Shown in pieces: positions 31,235 to 42,362 of a stretch of DNA of 64,000 nucleotides (its first letter is position 1; each line of letters begins with the position of its first letter). A program made the translations under genes and the position numbers. This DNA comes from Symsagittifera roscoffensis. Lineage: Eukaryota; Xenacoelomorpha; Acoela; Convolutidae. Location: the NCBI RefSeq assembly GCF_963678635.1, contig NC_087062.1, forward strand, positions 70,339,345-70,403,344. The letters are read 5' to 3'. The notes under the pieces were generated by a model. The model did not search any database. It saw only the letters and a program-made list of their open reading frames with translations, and was not told where the DNA came from.

Positions 31235-32368
31235 ACCAAAAAGCTATCAAAAATTGCTACCCAAAAGTCACAAAGTCAGTCTTCACCGACATCATCCCAA
31301 GATAACCCAACAACACCTTCAACTACCCATAATCCTCAAACATCTACACGAATTTCCTTTCAAGATAACCCATACACTTTTGAAGAACGACACGCTCGTT
31401 TATCAGAACCACTAGAACCAGTTCAACGACAAGCACCTCTAAGCGAACCAACATATAACTTATACCCAACACTACCACAAGAATTAAGTAGAATAAAAAA
31501 TCCTAGTCAAAACCAAAATACAGTCGAAATAAATAGACAAATTATACATCCTCGACGAAACAGAAATTTTCAAACTCCCCGAGTTCATTTTGACATACCT
31601 CAATCCCCATCACAAAACACTCCAGAAAACCCCATTGGTACATTACCAGACACCCCTACGCTTCTTTCACAACGTAGCACCTCAAGCCTACCATCAGATT
31701 ACTTAGGTTCAACACCAACATCTGAACAAATACGTGAAAATCCCTTTAACCCCCCAAACCAGGCATCACGACTACCATATTGGACAACACATTCATTTAC
31801 ACAAGGTGAATTAAATTTAGTCAATGATCCAATAGATATTTCTACGGATACAACAACATCCTCATCACTACCAGAAACATTATCACTACCATCAACACCA
31901 TCAATAAGCCAGATTTCACAACCACCTTTTAACTTAAATTTTCCAAATAATCTCGACGCCAGATATCGAGAACAATCATCAATAAATATCCCTTTAAGAC
32001 TAGATTGGAATACATTTACAGCCCCTCCACCATTATTTGGACAACATCTAGAAAGTAATCGCCTTCACAACTGGGCACTTAATAGATTACAATACCGACA
32101 AGACATTCACGACGATATCCGTGATCACAATATCCAAATACTCCAACAAAACAGTTTACAATTAAAGTTTGAAATCACAGTTAAATTAAACAACATTACT
32201 CAACATCCCTACCCATTAAACCCACCAAACATAACAGCCCAATCACTACCACCACCATTTATAACCACTGAAGTAATATATAAATACGACAGATATACCA
32301 AAAAGACAATTGGTTACATCACATTTTATAACCCATACTCAGGATTATCATACACATGTATATTCTAA
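31235..32368 (+). CDS. Long Pro/Ser/Thr/Gln-rich frame with no ATG start
   Basis: The frame is open for 377 codons, from after a TAG at 31232-31234 to a TAA at 32366-32368, and contains no methionine codon. Residues 1-250 are Pro/Ser/Thr/Gln/Asn-rich with short SPSQNTPENP-like stretches, probably disordered. From about 250 to the end it looks folded, with a helix-like LESNRLHNWALNRLQYRQDI and then alternating hydrophobic strands ending YITFYNPYSGLSYTCIF. Length and biased composition make chance openness unlikely. Its product would need a spliced-in start, a non-AUG start or readthrough. The stop overlaps the envelope-like ORF by 13 bases. No family recognised. The folded end could be a matrix-like domain, as a guess. 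Confidence 0.6.
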   Translation, partial: TKKLSKIATQKSQSQSSPTSSQDNPTTPSTTHNPQTSTRISFQDNPYTFEERHARLSEPLEPVQRQAPLSEPTYNLYPTLPQELSRIKNPSQNQNTVEINRQIIHPRRNRNFQTPRVHFDIPQSPSQNTPENPIGTLPDTPTLLSQRSTSSLPSDYLGSTPTSEQIRENPFNPPNQASRLPYWTTHSFTQGELNLVNDPIDISTDTTTSSSLPETLSLPSTPSISQISQPPFNLNFPNNLDARYREQSSINIPLRLDWNTFTAPPPLFGQHLESNRLHNWALNRLQYRQDIHDDIRDHNIQILQQNSLQLKFEITVKLNNITQHPYPLNPPNITAQSLPPPFITTEVIYKYDRYTKKTIGYITFYNPYSGLSYTCIF

Positions 32369-34971
32369 AATTATTAATTTTTCTCCAACTCCTTTTTCTA
32401 GTAATCTCAAATCAAAACATAAACCCTTCTCCCCGCATAGGACCCCAAGATTTATTAGTAACACATTACGATTGTGAAGAAAACGAACAAAAAACACTAC
32501 GCAAGTATGCAATAAATCAAGTATCACAGTGCGAAACAGAACCCCAGGCCATAGAAACTACAAATGTAATAGCAACACTTTATTCAAAAGCCCGAGCAAC
32601 TACAGTTATAGGATATAAATTCACAGCAACATTTTCTGAAAAGAAAGTACATTGTTCACAAGTCTCAAACGGAAATAAAAACCAACTTGACCATGAATCA
32701 TTCTACCAGAGTAATATAGAACGACTTTTACATCTCAATCCCGAAGATTGTAAAAACGAGTTACTCCGACTAAACATCACAAAAAATAAAAACACAGATA
32801 GAAATTTAGTATATTTCCAAGTTTTTTCAGATTCTGTACATCAAGCAGAACTTGAAAGATATCAAGGACATATAAAATTAGATGAAAAATACCCATACAA
32901 CGGCGCACACGGACGATTAACCTATGACATGCACGATAAACACTGGATACCACACATTGGTATAAATGACCCATCAAACTGCAAAGCAGACACAAAAAAT
33001 AAAGGATACCAAGAAATAATGTTTTTCGATTGGAAAATACAACTCGAAAAAATACAACTCACACGAGATTTATCAGACAACACAATGATTTATCAAGGAA
33101 TTAGATTACCTTGTAAAAACGACCAAGGTTATTGCGACCCTACAACCAGAACACAAGCAACAATTGTTTGGTTCCCCGAAGACACATGTACAACATTTCA
33201 AGTAGCAAAAATACACGCTCGTATGATAAAATTTCACGAAAAATATTTTATACAATCAATACCATATGAACAAGTAAATCCGTTACGAAAAATAAGTTCT
33301 AATTTTCGAAACATTCATAATATAGAAAATAAATTAACACGTTTTCAAATATATCAAGAAACAGAACTTGCATGTAAATACAGAAACCCACTTCACAAAA
33401 CACAATACTCTGAAATATTAGTTGAATACGAAAATGGATTCGACATGACCACTGGAAAAATAAAAATCGACCCATACGCCACAAGTCATCCCCTAAACGA
33501 AGGAACATCATATATACCAGTTAATTTTCAAAAGAATACAGGTCAACCTGGTGGACATTTAAAGCCCCAAGACGATCAAAGCACACGTTTACAAGAACTA
33601 TCACTAATGAATAGTACATATTTTGGTAATATCCACTATGATATTCACTTAGATATGAAACTAGGCTACACGATTAGCCGAATTTTTCAAGAAATGTCAC
33701 TCTCCGAATTAGAAACATTACACCAACTATGCGAATTAGAAAGAACACAAATATTACAATCACTTGCACTAGCAGTATTAAAAATACCCTACGCAGGATA
33801 TTTACTATCAGGAAATAGATCAAATTTTTTAGACTATGAAGGAAACATCTTATGGTTTTATACTTGTACTAAAAAAGTATCACCACTATACGTTTTTGAA
33901 GATAAACGATGCTATAAAAGAATCCCTATCTTTTATAAGAATAAAGTACATTTCGTTGACACACTTTCACGAAGAACCTATTTCTGGGATACCGCAGTTC
34001 CATGTGGATCAGAAAATAGCCACAACGTAGTACAACTAAACCCTGATGAAGATAAATATTACCTTCTCACCCCATATCCCACATTAATGCAATCACTCAA
34101 AAAATTTTCACCAGAAAGCATTCGCGCTATCGCTCGAAACCCAAATATAGACTTACAATCAATAGGAATATACTCAAAATCAGATATTCAACATCACATT
34201 AGAACACAACAATTCCAGGAATTATTAACACAAATGGACACAATACAAAGACAATCAATTGACCAAAACTTACGCAAACTTGCCGAAACCGCAGGATTTG
34301 CAGACATCTATTCGCAAGACTATAGCGGATATTTTAAGGACATTAAAGATTATATTTATCTAAACGGTGAAAAATACCGTCCCCAAGATATATCACCTAT
34401 CAATATTTTTAGCTTTGTTACACTTAAGAATGAAATTCTTGATTTTCTAGGATGGCCCTACTACATCTTAGAAAAACTGACTATTTTATACGCAATGTTT
34501 AACTTTATTGGATTTCTTTTTTCACTCTTAAAAGGAATCTATAACACATGTGCTATACACACACAAGTCAATAGACAAGCAAGTGTAGCACGCATACTAT
34601 TTGCAGGATTTTTTGGAATATTTTCTACATCTATAAACAAAATTCTTTTAGACGCACAAATAAAAGAATATAACACAAAAATAGCAACAAGACAGAACAC
34701 ATACGACGAAGAACATAACAATGCAGACACAACACCAACAGCACCACAGTTACCACCCCTACCACATAACCATCCATTATCCCTAGTCCCACGTAATTTT
34801 CGAAATTTAGCCATAACACATAATAATTTTAGACCAACCATATCACAAAGTCCCATCCAACATATAATGCCACACCACTCACAAGATGAAAATACTTATG
34901 AACAAATTATAGAACAACCCCATACCACCGCTTTTCAGTCTCAAAATAATAATTTTTTTAGCCCACGATGA
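32356..34971 (+). CDS. env: Envelope-like glycoprotein of the giant element
   Basis: This 871-residue protein has the layout of a class I/III-type membrane glycoprotein. Residues 1-18 form a signal peptide. A large Cys-containing ectodomain follows, with Cys near 40, 59, 100, 132, 209, 253, 260, 278, 340, 459, 504, 519 and 550. A membrane segment lies near 698-728, a second hydrophobic stretch near 745-762, and then a cytoplasmic tail of about 110 residues rich in His, Pro and Asn. N-glycosylation motifs occur (for example NIT near 140 and NRS near 487). The spacing of early Cys residues and the later C-x-x-IP block before FVDTLSRR and PC reminds me of chuvirus-like (Jingchuvirales) glycoproteins, which other LTR elements have captured; this is pattern memory only. 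The frame is intact. It overlaps the preceding frame by 13 bases, and the next ORF starts within its stop codon. Confidence 0.75.
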   Translation: MYILKLLIFLQLLFLVISNQNINPSPRIGPQDLLVTHYDCEENEQKTLRKYAINQVSQCETEPQAIETTNVIATLYSKARATTVIGYKFTATFSEKKVHCSQVSNGNKNQLDHESFYQSNIERLLHLNPEDCKNELLRLNITKNKNTDRNLVYFQVFSDSVHQAELERYQGHIKLDEKYPYNGAHGRLTYDMHDKHWIPHIGINDPSNCKADTKNKGYQEIMFFDWKIQLEKIQLTRDLSDNTMIYQGIRLPCKNDQGYCDPTTRTQATIVWFPEDTCTTFQVAKIHARMIKFHEKYFIQSIPYEQVNPLRKISSNFRNIHNIENKLTRFQIYQETELACKYRNPLHKTQYSEILVEYENGFDMTTGKIKIDPYATSHPLNEGTSYIPVNFQKNTGQPGGHLKPQDDQSTRLQELSLMNSTYFGNIHYDIHLDMKLGYTISRIFQEMSLSELETLHQLCELERTQILQSLALAVLKIPYAGYLLSGNRSNFLDYEGNILWFYTCTKKVSPLYVFEDKRCYKRIPIFYKNKVHFVDTLSRRTYFWDTAVPCGSENSHNVVQLNPDEDKYYLLTPYPTLMQSLKKFSPESIRAIARNPNIDLQSIGIYSKSDIQHHIRTQQFQELLTQMDTIQRQSIDQNLRKLAETAGFADIYSQDYSGYFKDIKDYIYLNGEKYRPQDISPINIFSFVTLKNEILDFLGWPYYILEKLTILYAMFNFIGFLFSLLKGIYNTCAIHTQVNRQASVARILFAGFFGIFSTSINKILLDAQIKEYNTKIATRQNTYDEEHNNADTTPTAPQLPPLPHNHPLSLVPRNFRNLAITHNNFRPTISQSPIQHIMPHHSQDENTYEQIIEQPHTTAFQSQNNNFFSPR

Positions 34972-35759
34972 GCCGACAACTTGGATCCCTACACCGATCA
35001 AATTCCCACCCAACCAACCTCACCACTCCAATCCCAATAATACCACTTTTTGCTTTTCCGCCACCCGATTTCCCATCCAGTAATGTAACATCCGGCATGA
35101 ATTCCGATACTAATTTACACATCTCAGTTTTATACTCCATCTCACAACTCAATAACCCGAATATTGAAACCCCCGATGAATTTGCCGACTCTGAACCATC
35201 TCCATCAAATAATTTTCACACCAATTCCTTAAATTTTTCCCAACCCCCTTTTCAACCCATACTACCAAATAACCCTGACCCAACCAATTCTACACCCTCT
35301 TATGCTTCCCAAGTCACTCCAACCTACTCCTCACTTCACTCAGACCAATCATCTCATTCTCCAGACACCCCCCGAATCTCCCCAGAACTAGATAATTTCA
35401 TTACCCTACAACAACAACCCTATCATCTTGACACCCCAACCATAAACCAAATCTCATCCACAATAGATTCATCCAACCCTCCTACCCCTACACCCTCTTC
35501 AATTTATACTGAATCATTAGCACCATCATCCACAACTACTGAATCTTCTTTCAGCACTAATAGAGCTTACCGCACTTTTAAAAGGAAGTTCCCCAACCAT
35601 CCTTTCCCAGCGAAACCAGGAACAGCCCGTGAATATATCAACCATCCACAAAACACTAACACAAAAGAATTTTTAGCTATCACCTTACCCTCATTTCCAC
35701 AATACACCTTAAACACCCCTCATGACACTAACGAGACACGTAACTTTGTAGACGAATAA
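34968..35759 (+). CDS. Pro/Ser/Thr-rich ORF of the giant element, unknown
   Basis: This 263-residue frame starts at 34968 with an ATGA overlap with the stop of the envelope-like gene. That arrangement is typical of termination-reinitiation in compact viral messages. Most of it is Pro/Ser/Thr/Asn-rich and probably disordered. A short basic folded-looking part near residues 200-235 (AYRTFKRKFPNHPFPAKPG) may be a functional motif. No family is recognised. The frame ends in TAA and the next ORF (35766) is in the same frame six bases later, so readthrough would fuse the two. Confidence 0.6.
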   Translation: MSRQLGSLHRSNSHPTNLTTPIPIIPLFAFPPPDFPSSNVTSGMNSDTNLHISVLYSISQLNNPNIETPDEFADSEPSPSNNFHTNSLNFSQPPFQPILPNNPDPTNSTPSYASQVTPTYSSLHSDQSSHSPDTPRISPELDNFITLQQQPYHLDTPTINQISSTIDSSNPPTPTPSSIYTESLAPSSTTTESSFSTNRAYRTFKRKFPNHPFPAKPGTAREYINHPQNTNTKEFLAITLPSFPQYTLNTPHDTNETRNFVDE

Positions 35760-35765
35760 GTTTTA

Positions 35766-36776
35766 ATGCCTACCCTTCCTTGGACCTCATATTATCATTT
35801 TACAAATCCCCTTTGCTTACCTTTATCTAACATTCATATCGATATAGAACGAAATAAGGACATGCTATATCGACTCACTACAACACTAACACCTAGACAA
35901 TTTACTTACATTGGATACAAAAAATCACTAAAAACACACACTGCACCCCGAGCTAATGAATATACACTAGAATATTACGATCATAACATCATCAGAACTA
36001 ACCAAGATCAATTCTTAGACGACGATCGCTTCGCTAACCCACAAATCACCGAGAAATTTTTCATTAAAACACCATATGTATTTACACTAAATATCTTCGA
36101 TCGCAAGTTTGACCACATTATTTCAGAAGCACTAACAGACACACAAGCCTACGAAAGTTTTAATGAACGCTTCCAAATATTTTCACTAACCTTTCATTTC
36201 CTTGCACCACATGAAAGAGATTTGCACTGCTCACACGATATTATGTTGCGCACTAAACAAACACACACATATACTTATTATCGTTTCATCCAAAATCACT
36301 TTGACCTACACACTCCCTCCAGACAACCACACCATCGTTTTCAATTCATCAATTCCAAATACACCTCACCATTCTTTCTTAACTTCACATATTGTATTAA
36401 AGATACTAACCTTCATGGTATTCTTCGAAATTATGATCCCATAACCCAAATGTATATTTTTTGTCCAATCACCAAGACCTTCAACGCAGAAGAATCCCGA
36501 CCCTTCCTTATCCCACACGAGTTTGTACAACCTATTGAAATCCCCATTTTAGAATTCATCCATAACACTAAATTCAATCACAAATTATATAATCTAATCC
36601 AAAACACACCTTATGAATTTGCAGTTGGCACTGAAGAACTAACCACCATTAAAGCACTTCAATTGCTTTGGCCACTGCTTCAAACTAAAAATATCATCCG
36701 CATTTTAGCTAAATTACTAACAACTTCAGATCTCATCCACGACATCTTCCCCCACGGTTTCTTCCCCGACGACTAA
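35766..36776 (+). CDS. 336-residue ORF of the giant element, unknown
   Basis: This frame starts at an ATG two codons after the stop of the preceding ORF, in the same frame. The protein has a globular composition, rich in Phe, Tyr, His and Ile, with few low-complexity stretches. A His/Cys cluster near residues 150-160 (HERDLHCSHDIM) could bind metal, but no known finger is evident. No transmembrane segment or signal peptide is seen. I do not recognise the family. It is the last + strand gene. Directly after its stop lies a near-consensus splice donor (CAGGTAAGTA). It may be a captured cellular or viral gene. Confidence 0.6.
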   Translation: MPTLPWTSYYHFTNPLCLPLSNIHIDIERNKDMLYRLTTTLTPRQFTYIGYKKSLKTHTAPRANEYTLEYYDHNIIRTNQDQFLDDDRFANPQITEKFFIKTPYVFTLNIFDRKFDHIISEALTDTQAYESFNERFQIFSLTFHFLAPHERDLHCSHDIMLRTKQTHTYTYYRFIQNHFDLHTPSRQPHHRFQFINSKYTSPFFLNFTYCIKDTNLHGILRNYDPITQMYIFCPITKTFNAEESRPFLIPHEFVQPIEIPILEFIHNTKFNHKLYNLIQNTPYEFAVGTEELTTIKALQLLWPLLQTKNIIRILAKLLTTSDLIHDIFPHGFFPDD

Positions 36777-36785
36777 CAGGTAAGT
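36777..36785 (+). promoter_or_regulatory. Strong splice-donor-like site after the last ORF
   Basis: CAGGTAAGT matches the 5' splice consensus exactly and lies directly after the stop codon. If used, it would remove part of the 3' region and could trigger RNA surveillance or make a spliced 3' UTR. A possible acceptor is TTCTTTAG near 36855. Use is unproven. Confidence 0.35.
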
Positions 36786-38367
36786 ATGAATTATACATAT
36801 TACTAACTAATTTAAAGATTAGAAACTCACCATTCTTTATCCATGTTTTCTTTAGAATTTTAGCCTTCATCCTAGATCATCTGAAAAATTCACAAAAGAA
36901 AAATAAAAAATAGCAAACTTCTTCAAAACTGTTTAAAACCCTATTAAATTTTTGCACCAACAATTAAATAAATATAATACCAATGCAGTAAATTAATTTA
37001 TAAATTTTTTCCCCACAAGCAGTAAATCTAATAATGATGAAAATTTGTAACTTAATTTTCCCCAACAACTAGCAGTAAAGATAAAATTCTATGTAGTAAA
37101 TTAATAAGAAGCAAATACAGTACTAACCTTTTGCTATTTTCATTCACTCGCACAAGAATTCTATCCAAACTCGCACAGCTCGCCCACGAAGAATTGTTTA
37201 AAATAATGAATTTCAGTTTCAAGCTTTCACACTCGATAACTCTAACACAAGATAACACGTTTCAAACTTTCCTTTAACCCGGTTGGAAAGGAATTATATA
37301 CTAAACAAAACTAACCAATGCAGCTTACTAAACACCACAACACATAGCATAACAGCATGACTAAGAAAAGGAAACCAACGGTACCCAAACCGGATTAACC
37401 CAGTTTAAAACTGGATAATTTATTCTTTTGAAGACTATTATAAAGTCTAAGAAAGAAATAATAAAACACAAAAAAGTCGAAAGACAAACCCATACCACAA
37501 ACAATTTGATTTTTGAAAAAAGGACACAACCAACAAAACATAAGAAAAACCACAACAAACCCAACATAAAACGTTGTCACATAACAGGACCTCTCACAAA
37601 AACCGCATGCAATCATACTCCCACTCCTGGCCTAACCCACCAGGAAGGACGTCCTGAGCATGCTCTATAGCCGGCCTAACCCACCGCGCTACATCCACGC
37701 TTTGTGACCATACTCCTATTTTTAATAAGAGCTACTCAAGGGTGAGTAACTCTTTAAAATAACTGAACTAAAACAAAAAGCTTTTGTGAAAACAACTAAC
37801 TAAAATCATAATTAAAAAATATTAAACTAATAAAAGTTTTATAAAATGTAAATTACATTATGCAATACATAGTTCAGAATACAACACCAAGGACGAACAT
37901 CCAAAGACAAAACGACCCTACTACACTCGAGAAAGAATCGCCAACTACAATCAATATGCCGCCCACAATCACAACTCAAAGGATTTAGAGTACGACTTGA
38001 CTTCGCAGAAAAGGACTTCATTGAACTAGACCAATGACCACCTCGATGTTCAAGTATACGTACAGATCCGAGTAACCAGGCATCCCCTCCACGCACAATC
38101 TCCACGCCATTCCCAGACAAGGTCAAACACAAAGAAGTTCTCACCAATGAAACAGAAAAACCTGACATAGCCAACCATTCTGAAATCAGATTTGAGTTTG
38201 TTGCGAAAACCCAGTCGTTGTCTTGAGAAGACACAACGATTGAATCTGGGACTTCTCTAATAAGAAAACCCAGAAGAAATAAGATGTTCGCCAAATACCA
38301 ACGTCCATCATCCATCTTTTGAATTGCAGAAAGACTATTCTAAAAAACTCTGTAAAACCCGGATGGG
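36786..38367 (+). other. 3' noncoding region of the giant element
   Basis: About 1.6 kb without a + strand gene. Short direct repeats of GCAGTAAA occur (36984, 37019, 37072). GGCCTAACCCACC is found twice (37629 and 37673). Composition returns toward normal after 37620. A 158-residue minus-strand frame lies at 37839-38315. The last bases, GGATGGG at 38361-38367, form a weak polypurine tract before the right LTR. Confidence 0.5.
37839..38315 (-). CDS. Antisense ORF next to the 3' LTR, unknown
   Basis: This 158-residue frame runs on the minus strand away from the right LTR, starting 52 bases inside it. The N-terminus has a hydrophobic stretch (ILFLLGFLI) that could be a signal peptide or anchor. 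Several Cys lie near the end (CDCG, then CSW, ECS and WCC), which would fit a secreted or surface protein. The base composition differs from the A-rich ORFs. Antisense genes transcribed from a 3' LTR are known in some retroviruses. I recognise no family and it could be chance or part of a transduced host sequence. Confidence 0.3.
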   Translation of the reverse strand: MDDGRWYLANILFLLGFLIREVPDSIVVSSQDNDWVFATNSNLISEWLAMSGFSVSLVRTSLCLTLSGNGVEIVRGGDAWLLGSVRILEHRGGHWSSSMKSFSAKSSRTLNPLSCDCGRHIDCSWRFFLECSRVVLSLDVRPWCCILNYVLHNVIYIL

Positions 38368-38777
38368 TGGAACCTGATCTAAACTACATTTTATGATTGG
38401 ATAAATTAGATATTTTACCAATGTAAAGTATTTAATATTAACCAATCATGATCCATCTAACTAACAATCCACTTATTTGTAAGTGCTGAAATTACTTGTA
38501 ATTTCAGCACCAGAGAGATTTGAATTTAACTTAGAAATTAGTTGAACTCTCCCGAGTACTTCAGCAGCCGCAATAAACCAGTATACCCTAGATCTATTGA
38601 GCCTAGCAGAGACTAGTTAAACAACCTGAGACTAGACAGTATAAGAGTAAGATTAGGATCGGTATTAGACTAAGAAGTTGCACGAATCTATCCGGCCGAA
38701 AATAAGATAGCGTGACGAGCAGACGGTGTACCCTATCCGAAATTACTCTATGAGTTATACCCATCGGTCCTAACTCA
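38368..38777 (+). repeat. 3' LTR of the giant element
   Basis: The 410-bp LTR begins TGGAACCTGATC and ends CCTAACTCA, matching 19858-20267 except for a few bases. It abuts the TACATA array. Confidence 0.95.
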
Positions 38778-40716
<1,939 letters not shown>

Positions 40717-40761
40717 GTATATATATACCCATTCTCTGGAGTGACTCTGATTAACTCTTAG

Positions 40762-40940
40762 GTGTTGGTCCGTGTCGTTTCCCGCAAGCTACCACAACCG
40801 ATCGGGTTCGAAGGCGGTGCTGTGGATGATCATCCCCACCTGGGCTGTGAGTGGGGGCTGGTGGCTTCTAGTCATAGTCGGACACCCTCTCATCTACGGG
40901 AGAAATGTGCCCGAGGGATACTGCTGGGCAAACTATTCCG
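40762..40940 (+). CDS. Aminergic-type GPCR, exon 3 (end of TM3 to extracellular loop 2)
   Basis: The exon follows AACTCTTAG and starts with one base that completes the Arg of the DR motif. It then reads CWSVSFPASYHNR (intracellular loop 2), so the usual DRY triplet is DRC here. TM4 includes the conserved Trp in PTWAVSGGWW. Loop 2 carries the conserved Cys in VPEGYCWANYS, similar to IPEGHC of histamine H3 receptors. The donor at 40941 is GTAAAG and the exon ends after the first base of a Gly codon, which exon 4 completes. Phases on both sides agree with the neighbours, which makes the assignment firm. Confidence 0.93.
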
Positions 40941-41573
40941 GTAAAGTATCATTTTAATTAAAGTGATACTTACTTTTTTGTCTCAACTCAATTAGCTTTT
41001 AATAAGCCAAACCATGTTGAAGTTCATATTCTACATATTTTCAATGGTTGTTATTTCATCGGCTAGAGAAAGTTTTTGAAACGCTCAATAAACTTTCCGC
41101 CCGCCTGCCTTCAAAACAACCGAGTCAAAATTTTGTTAACCAGGATTTGTGAACTCTTTTTCAAAATAGGTCAATTTTTGGTACGTAATTTTCTGAACTA
41201 AGTCAAAAAATGCTTATTCAAAGTTCGTCTATTCTTATTTCAGAGCATTTTATAGAAAAGATATAGTTGCATTTCGTTGAAACAAAATTCATTCTATTTT
41301 GGGCAGAATATGTACTTCATGAAGTTATTTATGTTGGCTTAAGATTTTATTATGACTGGCAATCATCAAAATTATAAGAAGACAATTTGGCCTCCAGATG
41401 ATTGTTTACAAACCGCGCAAAGACCCTTATCATAATGGTTAACAGACTCAAGACCTGTTTAATAATCAACCGACAACAAAATATCTGTCAAGAAAGTAAA
41501 TTTAGCGAGAAAAATAGACAAAAAATAAGATACCTTGGCTACCTTGAACAACTTTTTCATGTTTTTTTTTCAG
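40941..41573. other. Intron 3 of the receptor
   Basis: A 633-bp intron bounded by GTAAAG and TTTTTTTTTCAG. I see nothing else in it. Confidence 0.85.
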
Positions 41574-42036
41574 GAACCTTGGCGTTGACTTATGCGTCAA
41601 CTTCCATAACCTATTGGGTTCCAGTGATTGTTATAACAGCCCTTTATGTTCATATATACAAAGTAGCGCATAAGATGAAAGCGAAAAAGAACGCCAAAAA
41701 ACGAGAAGTTCTCGAGAAAGCAGAACCTGCAGTTTCAAGTAATCGGCTCAAGCCATTTGCACGTAACCGAAGTCCGTCGTCACCGAATGTCATAGTTCAT
41801 GCTGAAATGACTTGTGACGCCGGCCGAAATCTGAACGACTGTGAACAGAATATGGTGGCAGAGATTCGACGAGGTTCCTTGAGGCCGAGTACTCCCGGCG
41901 ACGAAACCCATTTGAGATGCCCGACAAAAATGAGCCGAATAGCTGTTTCGGACGAGCTGTTTATAAGACACAAGCCGAATGGCCAGGACTCTGGAATTGA
42001 CGTGGATGTCGGAAACGATTCATCGGAAAACAAAAA
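41574..42036 (+). CDS. Aminergic-type GPCR, exon 4 (TM5 and first part of intracellular loop 3)
   Basis: The exon begins with GA, completing a Gly codon. It encodes TM5 (TSITYWVPVIVITALYVHIY) with the conserved Pro 5.50 and a muscarinic-like ending. A basic stretch (KVAHKMKAKKNAKKR) then enters a long intracellular loop rich in Ser, Arg and Asp. The loop accounts for about 118 residues in this exon. A long third loop is common in muscarinic, H3 and other aminergic receptors, where it carries G-protein coupling and phosphorylation sites. The donor GTAAGA at 42037 leaves two bases of a Lys codon, completed by the next exon. A TAA would otherwise follow at once, which supports splicing here. Confidence 0.9.
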
Positions 42037-42243
42037 GTAAGACAAGTTGGGAGAGAAAAGAGCTCCGTGACTTGAAACCGCTCCTAAGGTAATTAGGAAA
42101 AAATGAGGTTTTTGGGCGTTTTAGGAGAACTCAGAAAGCAGTTTGGTCGACTCAAGAATGACGTCTGATCAATTTTATAAATTGCCTAATTTAATTTCCG
42201 AGCTATCCCGTGTTACCTAAAAAGAAGTCATGCTTCGTTTCAG
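42037..42243. other. Intron 4 of the receptor
   Basis: A 207-bp intron bounded by GTAAGA and TTTCAG. No other feature. Confidence 0.85.
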
Positions 42244-42362
42244 GTCGAATCCTCATTTGAAGTTCACCAAAGTGTTCATAGAGAAGGACGAGATCAAAAC
42301 GACGAAAGAAATAAGCGACGAGCACGAAGAAAATGCTGGTCTGAAGATTAATTTGAATACCG
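42244..42362 (+). CDS. Aminergic-type GPCR, exon 5 (intracellular loop 3, continued)
   Basis: The exon follows GCTTCGTTTCAG and completes the Lys codon in phase. About 39 codons encode a charged stretch (FTKVFIEKDEIKTTKEISDEHEENAG) fitting an intracellular loop. The end is uncertain: GTTAGA at 42363 could be a donor, since reading on meets TAG at 42365-42367. TM6 and TM7 must follow for a working receptor. I found neither up to 64000, so they likely lie beyond the window. A shortened receptor is the alternative. Confidence 0.75.

Larger units (their letters stand above)
19858..38777 (+). mobile_element. Giant (18.9 kb) Ty3/gypsy-type LTR retroelement with an envelope-like gene and extra ORFs
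   Basis: Two 410-bp LTRs bound 18.1 kb of internal DNA. By eye they differ at about three positions, so the insertion is young. ATAT flanks both ends (19854-19857 and 38778-38781), a likely 4-bp duplication within the TACATA array. A TGG-starting primer site is two bases after the left LTR and a short purine stretch precedes the right one. Order on the + strand: 1.2-kb leader, two small overlapping ORFs, Gag-Pol, integrase C-terminal frame, two tiny membrane ORFs, an ATG-less 378-codon frame, an envelope-like glycoprotein, two further ORFs, and a 1.6-kb 3' region. The coding strand is A-rich and G-poor, unlike neighbouring DNA. Few LTR elements of animals reach this size; giant elements are known, for example, from planarians. 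The family of this one is unidentified. Confidence 0.93.
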
